A DNA stretch of 64,000 nucleotides, from positions 27,315-91,314 of the IMG/VR virus record IMGVR_UViG_3300035703_000046. One strand, given 5' to 3'. Below the pieces are notes generated by a model. It did no database searches. It had not been told where the DNA came from and saw only the letters and a list, made by a program, of their open reading frames with translations. This document shows, piece by piece, positions 26,563 through 33,570 of the stretch (the stretch's first letter is position 1; each line of letters begins with the position of its first letter). The DNA is from a virus. The position numbers and the translations under genes are program-made.

Positions 26563-26892
26563 TCATTTGGTCACTGATTTACGGCTAATAACTAGCATTC
26601 CGTTATTTGTAGTTTCAACGTCAAAAGCATCTACACGAACTTCTCCGCCCAGACCATCACGTCTTACATTTAACTTATCTTCAATGAATGCAATGCTAGC
26701 TCCAGGTGCTCGCAAGCTAAGATGTAGCTTATCTGGAACAACGTCAATACGGGCAACCAATTCTTCAAGCGGCTTTGAAGTTAAGCCAAACATAGTAATT
26801 GGAGTTTTTTTAATTTGATCCCATAGAGTATCTGCTTCTGTGCGAGATGCTGTCTTTACAGATTCCGTTTTTGTTTCGTTTTTACTTGACAT
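26563..26892 (-). CDS. Hypothetical protein
   Basis: 109 residues. The first 20 are charged and probably disordered. The rest is a compact beta-rich domain (ARIDVVPDKLHLSLRAPGAS, IAFIEDKLNVRRDG, GEVRVDAFDVETTNNG) reminiscent in outline of small alpha-crystallin-like or other beta-sandwich folds, but without a confident match. Its codon usage is less AT-rich than its neighbours, suggesting good expression. It overlaps the upstream gene by 11 bases. Confidence 0.6.
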   Translation of the reverse strand: MSSKNETKTESVKTASRTEADTLWDQIKKTPITMFGLTSKPLEELVARIDVVPDKLHLSLRAPGASIAFIEDKLNVRRDGLGGEVRVDAFDVETTNNGMLVISRKSVTK

Positions 26893-27175
26893 AACTTACC
26901 TTTCTTAATTTTTCTTTAATTAAACTTCTTAATGGAGTTATTAAGACATCCCCTTCAACTATATCTTGAGTGCCATTAATTTCAATAATCCAAGAAGGAA
27001 GAAGGGTTACTACATCATCATAGCTACTATCATCTTGATGTGAAATTATTGAAAAATTAATGTTAAAAAATTCTTTTTTTAAAGAAGAAAACTTGTTAAT
27101 AAGTTTTTTGTTTTTTAAATTCTGACAAACTAAAATAATTTCATTTCTTATTTGAGATGACATTTTTAGCTTCAT
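26882..27175 (-). CDS. Small hypothetical protein
   Basis: 97 residues, unrecognised. It is mostly strand and helix mix (NEIILVCQNLKNKKLINKFS, DVVTLLPSWIIEINGTQDIV). Two in-frame ATGs (residues 1 and 5) are possible starts. It overlaps the 61-residue gene upstream by 35 bases in another frame, so one of the two may be shorter than listed. Confidence 0.5.
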   Translation of the reverse strand: MKLKMSSQIRNEIILVCQNLKNKKLINKFSSLKKEFFNINFSIISHQDDSSYDDVVTLLPSWIIEINGTQDIVEGDVLITPLRSLIKEKLRKVSYVK

Positions 27176-27326
27176 CTTTTAAAGATTCATCTGCTGCGGC
27201 AATTTCATCTAATGAAACTAGATTCTTATCTATAAGGATCTTTTCAAGAGCCGCTACCCTCATAGCCATTTCAATAATTAAATTTTTAAATAAAACTAAA
27301 GATTCTTCTTTGCTTAATTCTGACAT
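27141..27326 (-). CDS. Small hypothetical helical protein
   Basis: 61 residues, one long amphipathic helix pattern (LVLFKNLIIEMAMRVAALEK, then IDKNLVSLDEIAAAD). AAGGA seven bases before the ATG supports it as a real gene. It lies two bases after the deformylase gene in the direction of transcription. No family is recognised. Confidence 0.5.
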   Translation of the reverse strand: MSELSKEESLVLFKNLIIEMAMRVAALEKILIDKNLVSLDEIAAADESLKDEAKNVISNKK

Positions 27327-27328
27327 AA

Positions 27329-27781
27329 TTATCCTTTTAAAATATCCGGTAGCACTACGCCATTTAAATGATCTATTTCATGTTGAATGCATACTGCTGG
27401 AAGCCCAGTTGCTATAAATTTTTTAGGAGAACCAAGAAAATTTTCAACTTTTATTTCTTGATACCTTTTAGTTCTTCCAGACATCCCAGGAAATGACAGG
27501 CACCCCTCTCCATCAAATATGGAGAGATCATATTTCTCAATAATATTTGGATTTACTAAATCTGCGTAAAAATAATTAGATCCTACTTTGATTCTAATTA
27601 TTGCCATTTTTTTAGCAATTCCAATTTGAGGACAAGCTAGCCCTATTCCTGGGAAGCCATTCTTTTCAGTTAATTTAAGAGCGCTTTCTAATAGATTTCG
27701 TAAATCATCGATTTCACTGGGTAGAACAGGCTCTGAATTTAAACCTAAATTTCGTACCTGTTCTTCATCCGTGAGAATCAT
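27329..27781 (-). CDS. def: Peptide deformylase
   Basis: 150 residues. All three family motifs are present: GIGLACPQ (45-52; usual GxGLAAxQ), EGCLS (92-96, the cysteine being a metal ligand) and HEIDH (134-138, two histidine ligands and the catalytic Glu). It removes the formyl group from new proteins at the ribosome. It is short, lacking the C-terminal extension of many bacterial enzymes, as in other phage deformylases. It overlaps infC by 4 bases, so two translation genes are coupled. Confidence 0.95.
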   Translation of the reverse strand: MILTDEEQVRNLGLNSEPVLPSEIDDLRNLLESALKLTEKNGFPGIGLACPQIGIAKKMAIIRIKVGSNYFYADLVNPNIIEKYDLSIFDGEGCLSFPGMSGRTKRYQEIKVENFLGSPKKFIATGLPAVCIQHEIDHLNGVVLPDILKG

Positions 27782-28332
27782 GACTTCATCAAATTAAGAG
27801 TTAGCTCTTTGCCTTCCCAGGAAATTTCTCCATCAATTTTAAAAGAATTCTCTGGGAGATAACTCAAAAATTGTTCAAGCGTCTTGGTTCCGACTTCTTG
27901 ATGAGTAATTGCCCTTCCGGCAAAGAGTATTGCAACTTTCACTCTAAGATTATCTTGTAGAAATTTATTAGCTTGTTTTGCTTTAATTTCTAGATCGTGA
28001 TTTCCGGTTGTAGGCTTAAATTTAACTTCTTTAATTTTGATGGCAGATTCTCGCTGCTTACGATCTGCTTCTTTTTTCTTTTTAGAAGTTTCATATTTAA
28101 ACTTACTAAAATCCATAATTTTGCAAGTAGGAGGTCGATCTTTTGATGGTGGACTTAGCTGAACCAGATCAAGCCCTTGTTCTTGAGCGAGTTTTAGAGC
28201 ATCTTTTGTAATTAAAAGACCCAAATTTTGGTCATCTGAATTAATGCAGATGACTTTTGGAACACGAATATTAAAATTAATAAACCAACGGTCACGGTCA
28301 CGGTCACGGTCACGGTCAATGTTTGATTTCAT
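27778..28332 (-). CDS. infC: Translation initiation factor IF-3
   Basis: 184 residues, essentially full length (E. coli 180). The N-domain has NIRVPKVICINSDDQNLGLL and KLAQEQGLDLVQLSPPSKDR, the linker is Lys-rich (ETSKKKKEADRKQRES), and the C-domain has IKIKEVKFKPTTGNHDLEIK, then VAILFAGRAITHQEVG. Both domains needed for start-codon and initiator-tRNA discrimination are there. The extreme N-terminus carries an Asp-Arg repeat encoded by a tandem hexamer (28289-28318). A phage IF-3 could bias the host ribosome towards phage mRNAs. It is coupled to peptide deformylase. Confidence 0.92.
   Translation of the reverse strand: MKSNIDRDRDRDRDRWFINFNIRVPKVICINSDDQNLGLLITKDALKLAQEQGLDLVQLSPPSKDRPPTCKIMDFSKFKYETSKKKKEADRKQRESAIKIKEVKFKPTTGNHDLEIKAKQANKFLQDNLRVKVAILFAGRAITHQEVGTKTLEQFLSYLPENSFKIDGEISWEGKELTLNLMKS
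28289..28318. repeat. Tandem hexanucleotide repeat in the 5' end of infC
   Basis: Five perfect copies of CGGTCA encode alternating Asp-Arg residues at the N-terminus of IF-3. Unit length is a multiple of three, so gain or loss of copies would change the protein length without shifting the frame. The repeat is G+C-richer than the surrounding sequence. Confidence 0.9.
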
Positions 28333-28350
28333 AAAGTGAATGATATACTC

Positions 28351-28698
28351 CTATGCTAGGCTTTCTTTATTTGATTTAAATTTCTGCTGATCTTTAACGT
28401 AATCCTGTAATACAGGATGTGTAGAGTATAACTCTTCCAGACCCTGCTGTAAAGCCTCGACGACTTTCAAGTCTTGAATAAAATGATCCCCAAATCTGGC
28501 GTCCAAATATAATTGATCTTTTAGGGCTACATAAGTGGCTTCTGCCATCATGCAAGAATCTTGAAAGGATAGAGATTTTATCGCAAATTTATTGACAATA
28601 AAATAGCTATCCCCTTTCTTCAAAAGAAATTTATCCGATGAGCTATCGGTTTTCTTCTTCGCCAAAGATTTGGATGATTTCGACCCTTTTTTCTTCAT
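28351..28698 (-). CDS. Hypothetical protein with basic N-terminus
   Basis: 115 residues. It starts MKKKGSKSSKSLAKKKTDSS, a very basic tail, followed by a helical domain (DSCMMAEATYVALKDQLYLD, FGDHFIQDLKVVEALQQGLE). No family is recognised. The start overlaps the small 45-residue gene upstream by 56 bases. It precedes infC by 18 bases and is presumably co-transcribed with it. Confidence 0.6.
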   Translation of the reverse strand: MKKKGSKSSKSLAKKKTDSSSDKFLLKKGDSYFIVNKFAIKSLSFQDSCMMAEATYVALKDQLYLDARFGDHFIQDLKVVEALQQGLEELYSTHPVLQDYVKDQQKFKSNKESLA

Positions 28699-28780
28699 CG
28701 GATTTCTTTTCTTTTTTAAACTTAATCGGACCTATTTCTTCCTCCAAATACAGATATTCTACCTTATATTTTTCAGTCAT
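28643..28780 (-). CDS. Very small protein (45 residues) with strong ribosome site
   Basis: ATG at 28780 is preceded by TAGGAGGAGCT, one of the best ribosome-binding sites in the window. The product is charged (MTEKYKVEYLYLEEEIGPIK, then KKEKKSDEEKRVEIIQIFG). It ends inside the next gene in another frame. It is probably the first cistron of the infC-def operon. The function is unknown. Confidence 0.65.
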   Translation of the reverse strand: MTEKYKVEYLYLEEEIGPIKFKKEKKSDEEKRVEIIQIFGEEENR

Positions 28781-28828
28781 AGCTCCTCCTAATATTTTAA
28801 TCTTTCACATATATGCCATTTAATTATA

Positions 28829-29854
28829 TCAAAGTCCGACTTGGACACTTGCAGACACAGAAACATTGGCATTTACATCTATAGCTACACTTGGTCCTAC
28901 AAATAAGTTGTCCAATAAAGGCAATGGCTCCCCTACATTATAATTAATAGGAGATATAACAACAGCAGGAGATAATTCTTGAGTATGTGCTCCTAAGCCA
29001 ACATTTAAAAAGCTAAACGTTGATTGCTTTTTATTGGGACCATAAGATAATAAAGATACCCCTACAGATGGAACTACCTCGGCTCTCAACTCAGGAGTCA
29101 CATTAACTCCAATTCCCGTGCCTAAATATAGCTTAGGATTAAACCAAAACTCAGATTCAGAAACTTGCTGTAAAGTTTTAGATTCTTGAATAGAAATTGG
29201 ATATTTTTTACCCTTTACTTCTACTTCGAACTTATTGTGAACTATATAATTTCCTTCTTCGTCCTGGCTAAGCGCAGTAGTGGAATGATAATTTCTTGGA
29301 AAAATTTGTAAACTCCAAGGTTTTTCTTCCCAGGCTTTAAAAGAAGTAGAGCCAAATGGCACTGATAGATTTGAAAAGGGCTCGTTTATTTCTAAAAACT
29401 GCTCGCTTTTTAAATAGTTAAACTTATCAGGATTAATGCAAACACCTTGAACACATGGTACATTTTCTGGCGGTTGAGGACCTGGACGAGGCTTAGTTGA
29501 TGTTGAGGGAATATTTGAAGCATAAAATCCAGGAGTAGAAATTAAAATTTTATTAATAGCAAATAGCTTTGCATTTAAATCTTCAAGATCTTTTTTTATT
29601 GCAGGTATATTTAAATCTTCAAGTGATTGATCTAAATATTCAGAAGTAACATATAAAGATTGACTGCGGACAATTGAATCTTCCAACTCTTTCATTTGAA
29701 GAGACGATGCTGCAATCTTCTTTTGCATTTCTAATGAAGATTCTTTTAAGCTCACTAAAGAGCTAATTAACCAACCACATAAAATTAACAATGCAATTAC
29801 TGCAAATATTAAAATATATTTTGTATTGTTATCTTTTTGCTGTTCCATATTCAC
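28829..29854 (-). CDS. Membrane-anchored protein with coiled coil and beta-rich C-terminal domain
   Basis: 341 residues. Residues about 11-33 (KYILIFAVIALLILCGWLIS and onward) form one transmembrane helix, followed by a coiled coil (about 35-100) and a Pro-rich linker. The C-terminal 170 residues are beta-rich (PKLYLGTGIGVNVTPELRAE, SAVIDVNANVSV-like strands) and end NVSVSASVQVGL, similar in style to outer-membrane or spanin-like beta regions. The short N-terminal tail is probably cytoplasmic. A phage envelope protein, possibly linked to lysis, is conceivable; no known family is recognised. Confidence 0.6.
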   Translation of the reverse strand: MNMEQQKDNNTKYILIFAVIALLILCGWLISSLVSLKESSLEMQKKIAASSLQMKELEDSIVRSQSLYVTSEYLDQSLEDLNIPAIKKDLEDLNAKLFAINKILISTPGFYASNIPSTSTKPRPGPQPPENVPCVQGVCINPDKFNYLKSEQFLEINEPFSNLSVPFGSTSFKAWEEKPWSLQIFPRNYHSTTALSQDEEGNYIVHNKFEVEVKGKKYPISIQESKTLQQVSESEFWFNPKLYLGTGIGVNVTPELRAEVVPSVGVSLLSYGPNKKQSTFSFLNVGLGAHTQELSPAVVISPINYNVGEPLPLLDNLFVGPSVAIDVNANVSVSASVQVGL

Positions 29855-29873
29855 CTAACTAAATATATATCTT

Positions 29874-29913
29874 GTTAAAAAAATAGCTTGCGCAGAAAAC
29901 TACGCAAGCTATT
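29874..29913 (-). terminator. Rho-independent terminator after dUTPase
   Basis: AATAGCTTGCG (29882-29892) pairs perfectly with CGCAAGCTATT (29903-29913) around a 10-nt loop. On the minus strand the stem runs into seven T residues. It ends the leftward transcript of the dUTPase gene, so the membrane-protein gene downstream needs its own promoter or read-through. Confidence 0.9.
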
Positions 29914-29931
29914 ATTGATGCAATAATATTA

Positions 29932-30474
29932 TTATTTTCCAGTTGAACCAAAACCGCCAGATCGAGAAGAATTTCGTCTTGTATGCATGAATTTTAATTC
30001 ATTTTTAGTAACTGAGTTAACTATCATATCTTCTCTTCTAACTGGAATAATCTGAGCAATTCGCTCTCCAAAACTAAATGACAAAGACGTTTTAATCAAC
30101 AAAGTAGAATCCGGTAAATATTGAACTGCAAACTTAAGATTATCTGGATATGACTGATCAATTGTTCCATATAATGGATGGCAATGACGTTTAGCGAAGA
30201 CAGAGGACCTTGGAACTAATTGTAACCACCAGCCTTCTGGGCAAAACACATTAAATCCTAAATTGATTAATTTATATTGGCTTGGACTAATAGACATTCC
30301 ATTTGGCTCGGCACATCTAACATCCCAACCAGTATCATCACTATTTGCTTTAGATGGTAAAAACATCTCAGGAGTTATCGGAGCTTCGCTACTGTGTAGC
30401 TTGTTATGTTTTTCACATAAATCTGTTAAATTTTCATCTAATGCAAAATAAAATTCTGGAATTTTTACTGACAT
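29932..30474 (-). CDS. dut: dUTPase
   Basis: 180 residues from the ATG at 30474, which has AAAGG upstream; an in-frame TTG five codons earlier is not needed. The five trimeric dUTPase motifs are readable: DDTGWDVRC (1), PRSS (2), YGTIDQSYPDN (3), FGERIAQIIP (4) and RSGGFGSTG (5, the P-loop-like tail). The motif-3 core GxIDxxY is kept, although the usual final Gly is replaced. The enzyme keeps dUTP out of DNA and supplies dUMP. It is downstream of the HNH gene and is followed by a terminator. Confidence 0.88.
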   Translation of the reverse strand: MSVKIPEFYFALDENLTDLCEKHNKLHSSEAPITPEMFLPSKANSDDTGWDVRCAEPNGMSISPSQYKLINLGFNVFCPEGWWLQLVPRSSVFAKRHCHPLYGTIDQSYPDNLKFAVQYLPDSTLLIKTSLSFSFGERIAQIIPVRREDMIVNSVTKNELKFMHTRRNSSRSGGFGSTGK

Positions 30475-30489
30475 ATTCTTACCTTTCAA

Positions 30490-30996
30490 TTATCTGTTTC
30501 TTCCTAAATAAAATTTCCAATCATCGTGTACTACCTGCAAACTCTCATATTCATTTATGATAAATCTTTGAGGAGGAGCTGGCTTATTTAATAATTTCAT
30601 TCCAACTTGATCTAAAGTTTTAGATCCCTTTTTACTGTTACATGGCTTGCAGCATGTAACACAATTATCAAAAGAATTGACGCCACCTAAAGCCCTCGGA
30701 ATAACATGATCAATGCTTAATTGAGTAGCAGTGCCAGTAAATCCGCAATATTGACAAATAAAATAATCTCTTTTTAATATTGCTTTTCTATTAAACTTTG
30801 CAATCTTTGGCATCCACCTATTTCGATAAACTAACCTTACTACAGCAGGGTTGTTAAAGAAAGAGTTTATAGTTGAAGAAGATTCTTCCCAACTAGATAA
30901 TACTTCTACTTTTCCCAACCAAAGCATTTTTAAAACTTTGCGTTCCGATATAAAAGATATTGGCTCATAAGAATGACTTAATAACAAAGCATTCAT
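30490..30996 (-). CDS. HNH endonuclease family protein
   Basis: 168 residues, close to the usual length of the stand-alone bacterial/phage HNH family. The N-terminal half matches the family opening (LLLSHSYEPISFISERKVLK). FICQYCGFTG supplies a CxxC, then LSIDHVIPRALGGVNSFDN is the HNH core with the catalytic His, and CVTCCKPCNSKKG gives the second CxxC. Such proteins nick or cut DNA and in phages may serve packaging, recombination or host DNA damage. It is not inserted in another gene, so it is not an obvious homing element. Confidence 0.85.
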   Translation of the reverse strand: MNALLLSHSYEPISFISERKVLKMLWLGKVEVLSSWEESSSTINSFFNNPAVVRLVYRNRWMPKIAKFNRKAILKRDYFICQYCGFTGTATQLSIDHVIPRALGGVNSFDNCVTCCKPCNSKKGSKTLDQVGMKLLNKPAPPQRFIINEYESLQVVHDDWKFYLGRNR

Positions 30997-31000
30997 AAAA

Positions 31001-31672
31001 TTATGACCCTATAATCCTGCTAATAGAGTCCCTGATATCTTCGCCAGAGCATACTTCATTTCCTATGCATGTCCACCCTGGTCTAGTTCTTCTGGCAAAG
31101 ATTTCAATTTTTTTCATGTCTTCACCTGGGAACATAATATCTAATTGATCTTGTAAATTTTCAGGTTTCTTAGAATGACGCTCATTTTGATGAAAATGAA
31201 CGGTTCTTTGAGATTTATTTTTTAAATGTTTATAAATTTTACCCTTTGTACCAATTAAAGCTACTTCATGACAATTTCTCCACAGTCTACCCATTCCAAA
31301 ACCTAGCATCTCTTGGTAATTAAAAGTATCAAAAATTTGATCAATAGAAGATTTATTATCTAAATTTATATTTTTTAACTTGCTCTTGATAGATTTGAAC
31401 GGATCTTTGACTGTTTTATTCCAAACAATCATTTGTTTATGTTGGAATCCCCATGACTTCAATAAGTCTAAACCCTCTTGCAATAAAGAAGAAGGCGTCC
31501 AAGAAACAATTAGAGCATCATTATCTGATATTTCTGAAATTTTTAACTTTTTTAATTCTTCAAAGTTCAATACGGAATATTGGGAAGATGCTCCTCTAGC
31601 TACTTCAGACATATTCAATTCATCTGAAAAGCTCCAAGGACAGTCTATACAAATTATATTAAACTTATTCAT
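31001..31672 (-). CDS. MT-A70-family adenine methyltransferase
   Basis: 223 residues. IICIDCPWSFSDE carries the catalytic motif as DCPW rather than DPPW. ALIVSWTPSSLLQEGLDLLK and GFQHKQMIVWNKT are typical of the family core, and MLGFGMGRLWRNCHEVALIG with KIEIFARRTRPGWTCIGNEV forms the C-terminal part. These enzymes transfer methyl to N6 of adenine, in phages usually on DNA to evade restriction. The Cys in the motif is a known type of variation and need not abolish activity. No cognate restriction gene is nearby. Confidence 0.85.
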   Translation of the reverse strand: MNKFNIICIDCPWSFSDELNMSEVARGASSQYSVLNFEELKKLKISEISDNDALIVSWTPSSLLQEGLDLLKSWGFQHKQMIVWNKTVKDPFKSIKSKLKNINLDNKSSIDQIFDTFNYQEMLGFGMGRLWRNCHEVALIGTKGKIYKHLKNKSQRTVHFHQNERHSKKPENLQDQLDIMFPGEDMKKIEIFARRTRPGWTCIGNEVCSGEDIRDSISRIIGS

Positions 31673-32027
31673 TTAGTTCTTTTAAGATGAGGTTTATTTT
31701 TTCAATTGCTAAATCTATTCTGGCTTCTTGAATTTTATTTTCTAATTTTGAAATTTTATCTAGAAATAATTCTTTATTTTTTCTCTCTTTAGAGCATTGA
31801 TTTAGATGTTCAGTTATCGATTCTTTTCTTACATATAATTCTTGCAAAGATTCTATTGGCAATTTATTAAGAGAAGCATCTGAAATTTTTTCATTTAAAA
31901 TTAAATTAACATTTTCATTAGAAATTTTTATTTCTAGTTCCAGTTTCTTTTTCTCATCCATTAACTTTTTAATATTCTTCTTTTTTGTTAGAATTTCTTT
32001 GGATGATTTTGTTTTTATTTTTGCCAT
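31665..32027 (-). CDS. Coiled-coil hypothetical protein
   Basis: 120 residues, almost all Lys, Glu, Leu and Ile in heptad patterns (residues 15-50 and 65-115). Unrecognised. It overlaps the methylase gene by 8 bases, so the two are coupled. The function is unknown. Confidence 0.55.
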   Translation of the reverse strand: MAKIKTKSSKEILTKKKNIKKLMDEKKKLELEIKISNENVNLILNEKISDASLNKLPIESLQELYVRKESITEHLNQCSKERKNKELFLDKISKLENKIQEARIDLAIEKINLILKELNE

Positions 32028-32032
32028 AATAA

Positions 32033-32596
32033 TCAGCCTAGCGGCTCCAATTCTAATACTGATTTTTCATCAGTTACATTTATAGGAAAATAATGATCTA
32101 TTTGAGGCTTTTGAGTAGATGCTGGCTTTAAAATATGAACAAAATAATCTCCTGGGGATAAATCTATCTTCCAACGACCATTTTGATCGGTTCGATTTTC
32201 TCCAACTAAAGCCCCTCCCTGAAGACCTTTGTGATCGTAAATTTTCACAGAAGCAAGAACCACATTATTCTGTTTGGAATTTTTGCTTTTAGGGTATTTT
32301 ACCACCTGGCTAACTCGAACTTTATCAGGTTTTGATGATGCTGCAGAATTGTCAACCTGAGGAAATTCAGACTGCTTTTTCTCCTTAGCTGAGATAATGG
32401 TTGGCTCAGGGGGAATGCTTACTGGCTGATTATTTGGCGGATAGCTAGGGCGCAAAGCCATAGATGTATTATTTTTTAACTGATCCAACCTAGAAATAAT
32501 AATTTTATAATTATTATCTACATTGGCGATGTGTAATAATAATTTATCAATTTTATCTTCTAAATCTAATAAAATATCTGTGGCTTTGCGTTCCAT
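32033..32596 (-). CDS. Hypothetical protein with coiled coil and carboxypeptidase-regulatory-like beta domain
   Basis: 187 residues. The first 40 are a coiled coil, then a Pro/Ser linker (about 45-100), then a C-terminal beta-sandwich: VLASVKIYDHKGLQGGALVG, DQNGRWKIDLSPGDYFVHIL. The last is the usual pattern of CarboxypepD_reg-like Ig domains (G-x-Y-x-V). Such domains occur on phage tail and surface proteins. It is located in a run of small genes between bS21 and the methylase. A virion accessory role is possible. Confidence 0.6.
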   Translation of the reverse strand: MERKATDILLDLEDKIDKLLLHIANVDNNYKIIISRLDQLKNNTSMALRPSYPPNNQPVSIPPEPTIISAKEKKQSEFPQVDNSAASSKPDKVRVSQVVKYPKSKNSKQNNVVLASVKIYDHKGLQGGALVGENRTDQNGRWKIDLSPGDYFVHILKPASTQKPQIDHYFPINVTDEKSVLELEPLG

Positions 32597-32597
32597 A

Positions 32598-33233
32598 TTA
32601 GCTTATATTAATTGAAATAGATATTGGAAGTCTTTTAATAACTAAAATTTTATCAGGATTTAAATTATTTTGAAAAATTAAATCTGCTAATTTAGCTTTT
32701 ATACTTTCTTCATCTGTAGATGAAAAAAGTACTTGATTTTCAGCTATAATAACAATTTCATTCGAAGATAGCTGATCTAAAGAAGTTGGAGGCTCATATT
32801 CTTTTGATTTTTGAGCTGATTCGGAAAAATTATCTTTATTTTTACTAGGATTTGAATTTTCAAAATTAATTTGTTTTTTTGCAGCTTCTTCATAGAGAAT
32901 TTCTAGCTCTTCCGAAGTTAGGTCTTCTCTTATCAAATTATCATCATATACAGGTCTTTCTGATAGCGGCTCATCATAAAATTTTGTTTGCTTGTTCCAG
33001 CCAATATCTTGTTGTCCTACGGAAGGAACTGTGACTTTAGGTGATAGTTGAAGCTCTTTTATTACCTGATTTCTTAAAGTTGCTTGATGCTCAGGTAGGT
33101 CAGTTGCCGCTTCAATTCCTTTAAGCTTTCCTTCTGCCATAAGGCGCTGCCATTCAGGCACATATGGTTCTTGAACCATTTGCGCCCGAACAGCACGAGC
33201 TGGATTCTTAATAAGAAATTCTTTTTTATTCAT
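32598..33233 (-). CDS. Hypothetical protein
   Basis: 211 residues, unrecognised. The N-terminal third is charged and Pro-containing, the centre is acidic and disordered-looking (LIREDLTSEELEILYEEAAK), and the C-terminal part may be a small alpha/beta domain (SNEIVIIAENQVLFSSTDEE, NPDKILVIKRLPISISINIS). It overlaps the bS21 gene by 4 bases, so it is translated together with it. This could point to a ribosome-related role, but no motif shows that. Confidence 0.6.
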   Translation of the reverse strand: MNKKEFLIKNPARAVRAQMVQEPYVPEWQRLMAEGKLKGIEAATDLPEHQATLRNQVIKELQLSPKVTVPSVGQQDIGWNKQTKFYDEPLSERPVYDDNLIREDLTSEELEILYEEAAKKQINFENSNPSKNKDNFSESAQKSKEYEPPTSLDQLSSNEIVIIAENQVLFSSTDEESIKAKLADLIFQNNLNPDKILVIKRLPISISINIS

Positions 33234-33559
33234 TGGCGGTCGTCTGAAGAAGACTTTTTCTTTCTTTCTTCCATCTTCTTATTCTTGCGAGCTTCTTTTC
33301 TGGCTTGGATTTTATCCCATTCTCCACTAAGAATTTGCTGTTCTCGCAATTTAGTTAACATTGCTTTTTGAATAGCTTCTCGCTTTTTTCTTCGCTTTTT
33401 ATCAGAAGGTTTTTCGTATCTCTGTTTTTCTTTATATTCTGAAATAATTTTTTCTTTTTGAATTAAAGACTTAAATTTTCTAAAAGCATCTTCAAAGTCA
33501 TTATCATGAACTTTAACTTCCAACCCTCTAAACTGAAGTAAATCTCCAGGTATTGCCAT
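33230..33559 (-). CDS. rpsU: Ribosomal protein bS21 homologue with extended C-terminus
   Basis: 109 residues (E. coli 71). LEVKVHDNDFEDAFRKFKSL, IISEYKEKQRYEKPSDKKRR and KKREAIQKAM match the bS21 pattern (basic strand, FExALRRFKR, YEKPxxxRKRK). About 40 extra, very basic residues follow. bS21 sits near the anti-Shine-Dalgarno end of 16S rRNA and affects mRNA selection. Phage bS21 proteins have been described in large phages and are thought to steer ribosomes toward phage mRNA. It is encoded just upstream of topoisomerase I in coordinate terms (12 bases apart). Confidence 0.85.
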   Translation of the reverse strand: MAIPGDLLQFRGLEVKVHDNDFEDAFRKFKSLIQKEKIISEYKEKQRYEKPSDKKRRKKREAIQKAMLTKLREQQILSGEWDKIQARKEARKNKKMEERKKKSSSDDRQ

Positions 33560-33570
33560 GTGGTTTACCC

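Noticed and set aside
28638-28823. Plus-strand frame of 61 codons opposite the 45-residue gene
   Set aside because: No ribosome site or motif; the minus-strand frame there has a strong site and fits the operon.
30490-30996. HNH gene as a homing endonuclease or mobile element
   Set aside because: It sits between intact genes, matches a stand-alone family and shows no intron, intein or flanking repeats.
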